Counted from the stretch's first letter, positions 9,539 to 19,173 are shown. The stretch is DNA of 38,411 bases from Geosiphon pyriformis (GCA_016748015.1 JAAOMT010000526.1:26485-64895); one strand, 5' to 3'. The notes: generated by a model not told the origin, from the sequence alone. Translations and numbers: made by a program.

Positions 9539-10783
9539 ATGACAATGAAGAGAACAATTGTTAAACAATCAAATTTCTATTTGATCCGCCAGAACCAACT
9601 TTACAAAAGAAATAAAAAAGATTTTGACCACTCCCAGAGAGTTATCAGATTTGAAGAAAGAGAAATTGTGATTTACAACATGCATACTGATCCATTAGCT
9701 GGACACTTTAGAAAAACAAAAACAATTCAGAAAACTTTAGCTCATTATTATTGGCCTACCTTGGGAAAAGACATTGCTGAATACATTAAAACCTGTGATA
9801 TCTGCCAAAGAAGAAGAAAACCCAATCGCAAAGAAGATATCCATCCAATCTTTATTGGTCAACCATTTAACAGAATTGGTATAGATGTTGTTGGACTTTT
9901 AACAGTAATTCCTGATGGCAACAGATACATTATTACAGCTACTGACTATCTTACAAAGTGGGTAAAAACAAGAGCCACCCCAGATCAAACAGCAGTCTCA
10001 ATAGCCAATTTCATTTATGAAGATATTATTTGTCATCATGGCTGCCCCAAAGAACTATTATCTGATAAAGGAAGAGCTTTTCTCAGTACACTGGTTGAAG
10101 AACTTTGTAGAAAAATAGGAATATGTTATAAACTTTCTTCCCCTTATTACCCACAAACAAATGGCCTAGTAGAATGTTTTAATAGAACACTGTGTGAAAC
10201 CTTAGCCAAAACAAGTGAAGAAACAAACTTATGGGACAAAGTACTGTCTTTAGCTTTGTTTGTTTATAGAACTGTGAATCATGACATAACAAGTTATAAA
10301 CACTTTTATCTACTCTATGGATGAATGGCAACACTATTAATAGAAACTGACATTGAGACAATACTCTTTGAAGAAATAACAATAGGGAATTACAAAGACA
10401 TTTTGCAAAAAAGACTTAGTACCATTCTTGACTCATTGGTAAAAGCATGTATAATTGCCTTTGAAAAGATAAAACAGTTCCAAGAAAAGCTTAAGAAAAA
10501 GAAAACATATAAAACACTTTCCTTAAGTATTGGTGATTTAGTTTTAGAATACCATTCAGACAAAGACAATGTCTATGGTAATAAATTCTCTAGCCAGTGG
10601 AAAGGACCCTTTATAGTCAACAAAATTTTGAACAATGGTTCTTATATCTTACAAAATCAATATGGAACAATCTTCAATGATCGCCCTGTTCATGGCACGC
10701 AACTTAAGAAATATTACAAACGACCTGATTGGTTACCAGTTGTGGTAATACTGACCCAAATAATCAGCAAAAACCAAGTATAA
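9539..10783 (+). pseudogene. Integrase of gypsy element 1, one in-frame stop
   Basis: Frame 2, broken only by TGA 10322-10324. The N-terminal zinc-binding part reads HTDPLAGHF and then CDICQ (HHCC pattern). The DDE core has IGIDVVG (first Asp), LLSDKGRAF (second Asp) and TNGLVECFNRTL (Glu). After the stop, the C-terminal domain has SIGDLVLEY and FSSQWKGPFIV, a GPY/F-like module. There is no chromodomain. The integrase would join element cDNA to chromosomal DNA. All three catalytic residues survive here, while element 2 has lost two of them. The reading frame differs from RNase H upstream; a 1-base deletion relative to element 2 near 9545-9565 contributes. Confidence 0.85.
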
Positions 10784-10824
10784 ATAAATGCACTATTCCC
10801 AAAACAGAGGTATCTTCAATCAAC

Positions 10825-11481
10825 ATGAACAATTATTTTCTGGATCAAAACATTCAAAACGCTTTTTATACTCTCCATAAGTATTAAATCAAAAACTATC
10901 CAAATGCTACCCTGACTATTAGAAAACAGACCACAATAACTGATAACAGTGGAACTCATACTGTTATCAGACCAAAGAAAACAACTACCAGAAAAGAAAA
11001 AATTGGTAGCAAAATGGATAAGTATCTGTTGAAAAGCATAACAGCAGCAATACTTGTACCTTCCACCACAATTGGAAAAATGATTAAAGAAATCTTACCT
11101 ATAGACAAAAATTTGTCATATGGAAGACAACTAGAGCTTTATGGTCGCCTTAGTGAAATCATAGAAGAAATGAAGCTCATAAAGAAAACAACTTCAGAGA
11201 TACAAATGGAAATTTTGGGCATTATACATTTAGATGTCCCAAGAGTTTTGACCATTACAAGAAGAGCCAAAACTCTTATACAAAGATTTGGTCTCTTGAA
11301 TACAAAGCTTATTTTGCCTCAAGTATTATATACTCTATCCACAAAAGACTTTAACAAACTAGTTAGTTTTGAGTTAGACAAAACCCTTCAATTAGAATAC
11401 CCTATAAATAGCTTGATTTTACCAGAGCTCAATCTCTTTGGAGAGGATGATATTATGGTTGAAACCCATAATTTTTATTAA
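10825..11481 (+). pseudogene. ORF3 of gypsy element 1, unknown function, one in-frame stop
   Basis: About 219 codons from ATG 10825 to TAA 11479-11481, with one TAA at 10885-10887. Element 2 has TAG at the matching codon, which hints at an ancestral Gln codon. From the internal ATG 11014 the frame is clean for 155 residues and predicted to be helical: charged and Leu/Ile-rich, with KNLSYGRQLELYGRLSEI, RAKTLIQRFGLL and FNKLVSFELDKTL. I see no signal peptide or membrane segment, so it does not look like an env protein. Its last ten codons lie inside the 3' LTR. Element 2 carries the same ORF in the same place. I do not recognise the family. Confidence 0.65.
11440..11450 (+). other. Polypurine tract of gypsy element 1
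   Basis: GGAGAGGATGA lies directly upstream of the 3' LTR start, where plus-strand priming is expected. The matching stretch in element 2 is GGAGAAGATGA at 37258-37268. It also codes for part of ORF3. Confidence 0.55.
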
Positions 11482-11598
11482 TTATCACATGTATTAGCCA
11501 CTAATGTCATATAATTAGCCACTCTATTTTTAGATAGTAATCATTGATCTGATCAATGATCTGACTGTTGACCTGACTATTAACCTGACCGTTAACCA
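11451..11598 (+). repeat. 3' LTR fragment of gypsy element 1
   Basis: Begins TATTATGG, matching the TGTTATGG start of the element 2 LTR, and continues through the 12-bp repeats (11543-11597, about 4.6 units). It ends abruptly at about 11598, where LINE copy B starts; no TATA box or U5 remains. Compared with the 5' LTR over about 57 aligned bases near the TTAGCCAC motif, I count four differences, all transitions. Confidence 0.8.
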
Positions 11599-11602
11599 AT
11601 AA

Positions 11603-12541
11603 ACAAATGTGAGTTTCCAGGGATCAACATCAGGCTTTGTTGTATACGCTTCCAGTTGGTACTACTGCTCATGATTTGTCAGGTTTAGTGGATTCTTATG
11701 ATAGAAAGACTTGTTTTATTGGCTGTAATTCTGGTTCATATGTTTGTGATAGATGTACAGTTGTATGTCTTGATAATAAGACATCCAAATTGGCTGCTAT
11801 TGGTTCTGTTCTGATTTATAAGGGTGTGAATTTGTGTTGGACTGGTCTTTTCTTGGCTTGCTGTGCCAAGTGTGAACATTTTGGTCATATTTCTAATGTG
11901 TGTTCAGTTGGTGGGAATTCTGGTGGTTATCATAAGCAGATAGTATTTTCTTAGGATCAGATCTATCTGGCCAATATTTATAAAAAAAACAAGCTCTAGT
12001 TGCCCATTTAGCATTTTTTGGTGGTAAAACTTGGGTTCAAATTGCAGGTGGCTTATCTTCTCATGTGGTATTATCAGTTTTTTCTGGTGCTGGTCCAACT
12101 TTAGGTGCAAAACCTGTGGTGGTGGCTTCCACTCCTTTTGATGATTCTGGTTTGACTAACCACATGGCTTTTTTGGAGCACTCCATGGAGATTTTATCAG
12201 ATCAAGTCTCTGAGATTTTGAAAAAACTGAGCTTTGTGGAATTGGTGTCTTTGGTGTCTTCTTTTTGTGTCTCCACTCCAATTGTTATCTTCTTCTTGAA
12301 TTCTGCTCTAAATTCAAATATGGTTGTGGATAGCATAGTAATGCCTTCTTCTCTTTCTCTTCCAGTGGTTGGGAATGCTGGCCCTGATCTAAGCTTGAGT
12401 AGTTTGAAGATTCTTACCACTAAAATGGGTGGTTTAGAGTCAAAAATGATGGCTCTGAAAGTTTCAGTCAGCTTAGTATTGGTGAAATTGAATTTTTTGT
12501 GTTCTGGTTTGGGTTTATCAACTCCTCTTCCTTTTCAATGA
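11603..12541 (+). pseudogene. LINE copy B ORF1 C-terminal part (CCHC knuckle and coiled region)
   Basis: The first frame gives LLYTLPVGTTAHDLSGLVDSY and a CCHC knuckle CAKCEHFGHISNVC near 11860-11900, and ends at TAG 11952-11954. A shift around the A8 run near 11983 moves to the second frame, which contains HSMEILSDQVSEILKKL (coiled-coil-like) and a hydrophobic Ser/Val-rich tail ending at TGA 12539-12541. The arrangement matches copy A. The zinc ligands are intact. The final stop overlaps the ORF2 ATG. Confidence 0.7.
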
Positions 12542-13074
12542 ATGGTTTTGTCTAGAAAATTGCTACCTGTAATGTTAGAAGAATAAACAATCTTGCTAAA
12601 CAGAATGATAATATTTGTTGGCATAAGGATATGAACAAACTAATTTCTATTGTTACTGAAACTAAGTTGAAAGACAAGATCCGTCTTTGGATCATGAATA
12701 AGTTTAGTGGCATTCAGGTTTTTACTTCCAGGTTGGATTCTAGTTACATGGGCTCTGGTGTTGCAATTATTATGGACATTTTTCTGGTGCAACATGTGTA
12801 CAAAGTTTTTGAGGTGCCTAGTCAGCTCCTGTCTGTTAAGCTGCTCTTCAAAAATAAACTTTCTGTTTCAATTTTGGGACTTTATATTGATGCTTCTTTA
12901 GTGGTTTGGTTCTTTCAGACTAATAAAGTCAATTTTTTCATTGCTAAAACCATGAATAAATCTTTTTTCATTATTCTTAGTGGAGATTTCAATAAGGATG
13001 GTTTGCATAAGTGTGCTAGTTTTAAAAGATGTTTTGATCTGGGATGGTCAATTCTCTGCTTGGTAGTCCAGTAG
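12538..13074 (+). pseudogene. LINE copy B ORF2, EEP endonuclease domain
   Basis: ATG 12538-12540 overlaps the ORF1 TGA (AATGA). The frame has one TAG shortly after the start, then KIATCNVR, IVTETKLKDKIRLW (catalytic Glu), a hydrophobic core, and IILSGDFNKDG (GDFN, catalytic Asp and Asn) near 12985. It leaves the homologous frame by a frameshift around 13045. The domain would nick target DNA to start target-primed reverse transcription. The nearest relatives are the EEP domains of copies A and C in this window. Confidence 0.75.
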
Positions 13075-14388
13075 CAAAAATTCTCACATAGAAAAATTTG
13101 AGAGATATAAATAAAACAATTAACTACATATTGGTTTCTTCTAATCTGGTCAATGCAGTTTTAGAATACAGTGTTGCAGATGTTGGTGACTACTTTGACA
13201 CTGATCACCAAGCTGTTTTTGTGTTAGTGGGTCTGGGTGGTTTGCTGGATGTGTAGTTAAACTCTCTTTATAAACAGGCTAATAAGAATTGTTAGAAGTT
13301 TGATTTCAAAGGTGCTGATGACAATAAATGGGAATATTTTAAAAATCTCACATTGGCCAATGCTGAGATGCTCTCTAACGAGTTTGCTGCCATTGTCAAG
13401 TTCTCAGATTTGGATGCCATGTGGAATGCTTTCCACAGAATAATGACTCTTTCAGCAGATGAGATATTTGGAAAAAGATGATTCAAGAATTTTGATGGTA
13501 TTTTTATCAAAGTTTCTTCGAAGTTTCATAAGTTGGAGCTTTTGGTTTTGAAAATTGTTAAGGCCTTTTGTGAGGGAAATGTTGTTAGTTTTGCCTCCTT
13601 TATGAAGTGCTGGAATTCTATAGACAGTATTAATGTCTCAGTTGTTCAAGATTTTATTGACTCTGGTGCAGCCCCAAATCATGTTCACTCTGCTTTCTAT
13701 GGCATTAAGAAGTCTTATCATGCATCCAAGCTTGCTAAATTTCTGGCAGTTAAGGATGTAAACATTAGAGCTGCTATAAATAGGAGGATAGAAAGCTTCA
13801 AGACAGATAAGAGTCATACTATTAGGAGTGTTCTAGAGTGTCCTTTCTGCAAGGTGGTTTTGGACCATCTGGTGGTTGATGATGAGCTTATTTTGAAGCC
13901 CGATTCAGTTAGATCTAAGGTGAACGTCATTATGGAAAGTTGGACTAGGAAGCATGGCATGGCTGCTGGTGTTTCTGATGTCTGGTCTCGTTAATATTGG
14001 CTATTGGATTATGTTTTTAATAAGGTCTTTTCTGGTGTTATGTGTTCAGTTAAGTTTAGTGAGCTGTTTGATGTAATTTCCAATCTGCCTAATGACAAAT
14101 CTGCTGGTCTCTTGGGTATTACAAATAAGCTTTGGAAACATTGTGACAAGTCAATTCTGGATATGCTTTTAGTGCTTTTGAACTTTTGTTTATCTTCCAA
14201 ATTGGTGCCCAGATTTTGAATGGAAGCTTGAGTCTCAATAATTCTTAAACCATATGAATGAGAGAATGTTCTCATGAATATCCACTTTATTGCTTTAATT
14301 GAGACAGCTCGTAAAATCTTTTTCAAGATTCTCTCTAATAGAATCTCTTTGGCATGCAGCTCTTTTGATGTTGTTACAGGTGATTCTT
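13075..14388 (+). pseudogene. LINE copy B ORF2, end of EEP, linker and RT N-terminus
   Basis: The DTDHQAV motif (EEP C-terminal His) lies near 13200. A clean stretch at 13533-13994 carries the linker conserved in copies A and C (TIRSVLECPFCKV, SKVNVIMESWTRKH). RT begins at about 14085: NLPNDKSAGLLGITNKLWKH, the fingers motif that in active LINEs reads like DKAPGxDG, then LLNFCLSSKLVP. Stops at 13992, 14217 and beyond break the frame. At 14388 the sequence enters the first ~910-bp insertion. Confidence 0.7.
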
Positions 14389-15035
14389 TGGGGTGTTGAG
14401 TGAATAACAAACCCGTAACTTGGTGCTCAAAGTGATTGGTGACAATGATAATCTGAAGGTATTTTATTTGAAGGTTTCCCAATTGAGTTCTTTGTATAAT
14501 GGACAGAGATTCACTGATAACAGTTTATCAGTAGTTTTCTGAAATCGTAGTTTCATCAATTGCTTGCTCAGCTTGATAGTTGATGATTCTCCTAATACAA
14601 TATTCTCCGTAAGTGTATACCAGTGCTGTTTCCTAATGTCAGTTCTTCCGTAAGTTCTCCAAGAGTAAGTATTGTTTAAGCAAGTTTATTCCTTCATAAG
14701 TTCTCCAAGAGTAAGTAGTGTTTAAGTAAGCTTTATTTCTCCATAAGTCCTCCAAGAGTAAATTCTTTAATTAAGTTAGTAGACAACAAAGAAAATAAAG
14801 AAAAGATAAAAGAGAAAATAAGAAATAAGCCAAGGTGATTTGCAAGTTAGTATCCTGTCAATAGTCATGATTAAGAGCTATTGTTCCAGTATGGTTAAGT
14901 ATCAGTTATTATCAACATGAAGTGTTGATAGTGAAGAATAAATTTGATATAATGAATAATTATTTATTTAAGGATTGTGGTAACTAAGCCAAGGATTTTT
15001 GGTGTCTTTTTCTTTTTTGCTTCTAACACTACTGC

Positions 15036-15043
15036 TATATATA
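15036..15043 (+). promoter_or_regulatory. TATA box in insertion 1
   Basis: TATATATA followed by CATA. The same box is at 16683-16690 in insertion 2. In both, tandem repeats begin roughly 40 bases downstream, so they would fall in the transcribed R/U5 leader if this is the promoter (inference). Confidence 0.5.
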
Positions 15044-15064
15044 CATATTTGAGATTCCTCAATT

Positions 15065-15220
15065 CTTCAATTCTTTGTGACAGGAATCCTGGAATTCCTG
15101 AAATCCTGCAATTTCTAATGAGAGAAATCTTGAAATTCTGGAATTTTGCAATTTTTCGCCAGAGAATCCTAAAATTTTTGGATTCCTGCAATTCCTCTGA
15201 GAGGAATCCTGGAATTCCAC
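15065..15220 (+). repeat. 40-bp tandem hairpin repeats, type 1
   Basis: The core GAATCCT-like word recurs at 15084, 15124, 15164 and 15204, exactly 40 bases apart. Units contain an inverted repeat around a short loop, for example ATTCCTC-TGA-GAGGAAT near 15191-15207 and ATTTCT-AATGAG-AGAAAT near 15111-15128. Stem bases change together between these two units. Confidence 0.8.
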
Positions 15221-15304
15221 ATTTACTACATCTATTTCTGATTGGCTAATATCTACTTGCTAATAATAATATACTTTCTATATTCTATGAATAACAACAT
15301 TCTT

Positions 15305-16102
15305 CATAAGAACAATTTTTCAGTTTTAAAGAATATGATAACTCAATTTCCTATTTTTGCAGTTGGATCTGTGGTTGAAGATGTGTTGAAAAAGAATCAA
15401 GAACTCTGGCTGGTTTTGCAGGATATGCGGAAAGCATACAATTTGGTCAGCTGGGAACATCTTGAAAAAAGCCTGGTCAGAATCAAGATGTATGGCAAGT
15501 TTATTCAGTTTTTTGGTGGTATTCATAAAAATTGTATCAACAGGATAATGACAGACTTTGGGCTAACAAATGGTTATTGTGTGCATGATGATTTGGACCA
15601 AGAAAAAGTATTTTTTTCTCTCCTGTGATATATATTTTATGATCTTCTGCTATGCAAAATTAAGAGACAGGAAAGCATGTGTGGTTATAAGTTAAGTTCT
15701 CATTTTATTTCAAAGAATAGTCGTGCTGAGTCCCAGGCTGGGCTCTCTTCTTTTTTTGCTGCTGATGCTTTCATTGATAATATGATTTGAGTTGGTAGTA
15801 GCCAGGCAGCTACTTAACACATTTTTGATGTTATGAGTGAATTTTTTCAGATAAATGATATCTCCATCAATAACAACAAAACAGTAGTCATACTTATCAA
15901 CAGCAGAGTCAGCACTCCTTATCTCTCTATCAGTGGCTTGCCAATTTCCATTGCCAAAAAGGGTAAATCACATCAATATTTGGGTATTTTTCTCTCAACT
16001 GAAGGTCTTTCAAAGCCTAATTTGGCAAAAGCGAATTCAGACATTCATTTTTTTACCAATCTGGTCTTGAAAAAAGCTGTCTCAGTATTATAGATGATTA
16101 TT
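15305..16102 (+). pseudogene. LINE copy B ORF2, RT core
   Basis: Frame 2 reads NNFSVLKN, LWLVLQDMRKAYNLVSW (the motif A Asp of the palm, here in QDMRKAY), then a stop at 15626-15628. In the same frame the sequence continues through FAADAFIDNMI at 15761-15789, where the RT F/YxDD box would be; the second Asp is Asn (AAT at 15779-15781) and a TGA follows. Later FFQINDISINNNKTVV and KGKSHQYLGIFLSTEGLSKP (thumb-side motifs) are clear. Copy C has the same blocks on both sides of gypsy element 2. At 16102 the frame enters the second ~910-bp insertion. Confidence 0.75.
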
Positions 16103-17012
16103 TGGGGTCTCAAGTCAAATAACAAATCCATAACTTAGTGCTTGGTTGGTATTCTGGTGTTAATATCTGAAGGTTTAGTTGTGGAGTTCTTTGTATAATA
16201 GACAGAGATTTAATAATTGGTTTCAGTAGCCTCTCAGAATTGCAATTCTGTCAAATTTTTTTCTCAGCATGGTGGTTGGTAATCCTCCTGGTAAGCTATC
16301 CTCAAATCTATGAGTGTTCTACCCTTGTTTCACGGGTCTTTTACCAGTTTCTATGACATCTGTAACTCAGCGCTTAATCCTTAATCAAATTAATAAAAAC
16401 CAAAGAAATAACAAAAAGAAATAAAAGAAAATAAAAGAAGATAAAAAAATAAACAAAAGCAATTGTAAGTTAGTATCCTGTCAATAGCCATGATCAAGAG
16501 CTATTGTTTCAGCATGATTAAGTATCAATTATTATCAACATAAAGCATTGATAGTGGAGAGTAGATTAAGATAGTGAATAATTATTTATTGATATTTGTG
16601 TATGGAAGATTGCTTAGATAAAATCTAAGTTGAAAAGTCTCTAGCTAAAGAATTCTGTCTTTTCTACTTCTAATACTACCACTATATATACATAATTTGG
16701 GTTCTACAAAATTGCTCACATTCTCAAACAATGTGCTATAATTTCTCAAGCAATGCTCTTCTTGTTGAGCAATGTGCCATATTTTCTTGACATTGCTCCA
16801 CATTGCTGAGCAATGTGCCATAATTTTTGACATTGCTCCACATTGCTGAGCAATGTGTTCTGATTTTTGATATTGTTCTACATTGCTGAGCAATGTGCTC
16901 ACATGCTAACTACTACTCTCTTATTGGTCCACTCTTTTTCTATATCTGTTTTCTTTTTTATGAGTAATATCGGACAAGCAGTTCTTATATTTGGTATCAG
17001 CAGTTCTTCATC
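16103..17012 (+). mobile_element. LTR-like insertion 2 in LINE copy B (910 bp)
   Basis: Starts TGGGGTCTCA like insertion 1 and is flanked by TTATT direct repeats (16098-16102 and 17013-17017). Joining the flanks restores the LINE frame. It differs in length from insertion 1 by one base. It has a TATATATA box at 16683-16690 and 40-bp palindromic repeats downstream. Its 3' end reads TTCATC rather than CA, and TGGTATCAG (a word common in initiator-Met primer sites) lies at 16992-17000, so the exact end is less certain than the start. Most likely the same LTR family as insertion 1. Confidence 0.62.
16763..16900 (+). repeat. 40-bp tandem hairpin repeats, type 2
   Basis: The perfect 17-base palindrome ACATTGCTGAGCAATGT occurs at 16800-16816, 16840-16856 and 16880-16896, exactly 40 bases apart, with a partial unit before it. 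Each unit also has an extra half-arm (ACATTGCTCC) separated by a T-rich spacer. Period and layout equal those of insertion 1, but the stem sequence is different. Confidence 0.88.
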
Positions 17013-19039
17013 TTATTGTTAATTATAGAACTCAGTTCAGCTTTGTTCCCATTGGTACATGCAACAAGTAAGATGCCTTGATTTGCAAGGGCTTAAAGTT
17101 TAAATCCGGCCTACCTCTTGATTTTCCTAGTGATACAATTCATTTTTCTTCTTTTTATGGTTTGAAGTTTTTTGTTCAAGTTCAATCTAAGAGCAAAGTA
17201 GCCTCTCTTGTTAGTTTTGCAAATTCGGGTGGTATTCTGGGCCATTTGTTTTTTTACAGATTCTATAACTTGCAGGTTTTGTGCTGGCGCTCTGTCCATC
17301 TATTGAGTTCTCTTGTGTGTATTCATGTTAATACTTCCAATAACTTTCTGGCAGGCATAGTTTGTGTTCTTCTTGATTGCAGTTTGTTCCTGGGTGGCTC
17401 TTTGGCCAATCCCTTTTGGTTTTGTAGTGGAGTTCTTATGTCTGCTATTTTAGGTAAGTTACAGTTTCTCAGGTTTTTTTTTTCTCTCCAATAGTATGGT
17501 ATTGCTTTTGTGGATCAACTTTGTGATCATCATGGTTCTGTCTTTGATTGGCACACCTTCAAATGTTGGAAAAAATTGGACTCTTGTGGCTCTGTTTCTG
17601 AGTGGTTTAAGCTTTTTGTTGCATTTCTCAATAGTAGAGGTTTTTTTCTCACTCAGCTCTCAGTTTCAGATGGTGTTGGCTTTTTGAGCATTCTTAAATC
17701 TAGTGATTTTGTTTCTTTCTGTAATCATTTCCTACAAGTTGGTACTGACAGTTTATTAGTATATACAAATGGGTCCCTTAGTAATCTTGACACAGTTGGT
17801 TGTAGAGCTGGCACTGCTGCTTTTTTCGAGAACATTGATTCTGGTTTGGGTGTCGGTGTGTTGGATTTGATGTCATCCACTTTGGCAGAGTTGCAGGCTA
17901 TTGCATTGGCTCTGGAGTGTGTTCCCCCACTGAGCTCTGTTCAATTGTTTTCAAACAGTCAATCTGCTTTGGATGTCTGTAAGTCTGAATTGGGTCTGGT
18001 GTGTCTTAACTTTCATAATCAGTGTTGGGTCAAACATTATATTGTCAATGTTATTTACAGTAAGAATTTGAAAGTCAGCTGGCATAAGGTTAAAGACTAC
18101 TTTGGTGTTTTGGGAAATGAGCGCACTGATACAATTGCTGGTAATGTTTCTTTCTCTAGTTGGTATTTTTCTCATCACTTGGGTGAACACTTTATAATGG
18201 CTGATGGTAATGTGGTTTTTGGCAATTCTAGACATTTTGTACATGATATTTATTGTTTGATTTGTCATGTGCACTGGGAGGTTGGTTCTGGTTCTAAGTT
18301 TTTGGCAAGTGGTTTGCTTTCTGAGGTTGACTGGCTCCGTTCATTTATGGTTTGGCACCCTGACTTGCACATAGCCACTGATTTCACCAGCAGACCCTCG
18401 GCTAATGCCTGCTCTTATTTCATGAAGGCTTTGCATCACCAGCTGCCAGTTGCCATTCAGAAGCACCTTTATAATAGACTATATCTAAGTGTATTGTGCT
18501 TATATTGTGGTGATATAAAAGCATCAGATCATGTATTTTCTTACAAGATTGATGATTCTGTCTGATGTTAATTGTTGGAATCTTATATGAATTCCTGAAA
18601 GGTGGTTTCTGGTTTCTCTCATTTTTTTTTAGGCATACTACAATTTTTGTTTTCATGTGTTTCTAACTCTTCTGTGTTCATGGCTCTTTATAAGAGTTTT
18701 ATTTTTAATAATTGGTTTTGCGAGGCAGTTACCGTCTTTTGCAATCTTAAGGTTGCTAGTTTGGAGATTATCAAATTTGTGTGCTCTCTTAGTCTTAATT
18801 TTAGGAATAATGTCTGGTCAAGTTGTGCTAAACATTGTGCTTATATGGAAAAAAATGGGTTGATTCCCCTTGATGGTTTAGTTCTCATCTCGGTTTTTGG
18901 TTTGGTCTCAGAATTGTCAGCTGGAGTAATCAGATTGCTTGACATTGCCGATGCTTTTGGTATTCATTTTGGCTTTCGCAAATCTTGTTTGTTTTTTTCA
19001 GGCATAAGTGACTCAGTTTCGGTTCATATAGCTGCGTAG
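17013..19039 (+). pseudogene. LINE copy B ORF2, RT end, RNase H and C-terminal domain
   Basis: Frame 2 is open from 17078 to 18565 except TAG 17492-17494. It includes YGIAFVDQLCDHHG, then the RNase H domain: LLVYTNGSL (N at 17768-17770), STLAELQAIALALE (catalytic Glu), QLFSNSQSAL (N at 17954-17956), SWHKVKDYFGVLGNERTD (late Asp). In active RNase H the YTNGS and FSNSQ positions are Asp, so both catalytic residues appear lost by GAT/GAC to AAT/AAC. A Cys/His-rich stretch (LCLYCGDIKASDHVFS) near 18500 precedes TGA 18563. A same-frame continuation, 18602-19039, ends the protein at TAG. RNase H would remove the RNA strand during cDNA synthesis. Confidence 0.78.
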
Positions 19040-19173
19040 TATTGTTTTAATCAGCCTGAGTGGCTGGTCACGTGTAAAAAGTACATGATTCATGCTTAGT
19101 TTATGTTATTTCTTTGATGTATAGTGTTAGGTAGTGTTTGGATCTTACTTGTAAAGCAATAATAAAAAAAAAA
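19040..19173 (+). other. 3' UTR and A-rich tail of LINE copy B
   Basis: About 120 bases after the ORF2 stop lead to AATAATAAAAAAAAAA (A-run 19163-19173). This is the natural 3' end of a target-primed insertion. Composition changes sharply to extreme AT immediately afterwards. I could not identify a target duplication because the 5' end is truncated. Confidence 0.65.

Larger units (their letters stand above)
5128..11598 (+). mobile_element. Ty3/gypsy LTR retrotransposon, element 1, damaged
   Basis: Order: 5' LTR, PBS-like site, gag, protease, RT, RNase H fragment, integrase, ORF3, polypurine tract, 3' LTR fragment. The order RT-RNase H-integrase is diagnostic of Ty3/gypsy. The element is the closest relative of element 2 at 30274-37946. 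Neither end is a natural LTR end: the 5' LTR lacks about 40 bases found at the start of the element 2 LTRs, and the 3' LTR keeps only about its first 148 bases before LINE copy B begins. No target duplication can be seen. About 640 bases of RT/RNase H are deleted near 9189. Confidence 0.85.
14389..15299 (+). mobile_element. LTR-like insertion 1 in LINE copy B (911 bp)
   Basis: Starts TGGGGTGTTG and ends AATAACAACA, so it has the TG...CA ends of an LTR. It is flanked by the 5-bp direct repeat TTCTT (14384-14388 and 15300-15304). No ORF of substance is present. A TATATATA box lies at 15036-15043, and four 40-bp tandem units follow. It is homologous to insertion 2 at 16103-17012 at the start, in the middle (a block around GTTAGTATCCTGTCAATAG and TTGATAGTG) and at the TATA box. 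Most likely a solo LTR; a short non-autonomous element is the alternative. Confidence 0.65.
11599..19173 (+). mobile_element. LINE copy B, 5'-truncated, with two nested insertions
   Basis: Homologous to copy A from codon block TNKQ near ORF1 position 2660 and running to an A-rich tail at 19163-19173. It contains the ORF1 C-terminus, EEP endonuclease, RT, RNase H and a C-terminal extension, interrupted by two ~910-bp insertions at 14389-15299 and 16103-17012. Removing them restores homology with copy C on both sides. This is the most informative LINE copy here. Confidence 0.78.

Noticed and set aside
14009-14482. Minus-strand frame of 157 residues
   Set aside because: Antisense to the LINE copy B RT region and running into insertion 1; no recognisable domain.
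16763-16900. Regularly spaced repeats resembling a CRISPR array
   Set aside because: The spacers are themselves repeated, the period is a tandem 40-mer, the host appears eukaryotic, and no cas-like gene is present.
16992-17000. TGGTATCAG as a definite initiator-Met primer binding site of insertion 2
   Set aside because: By the TTATT duplication it lies inside the insertion near its end and no internal gag-pol region follows; kept only as a hint.
17951-18656. Minus-strand frames opposite RNase H
   Set aside because: Shadows of the RNase H and C-terminal coding frame.
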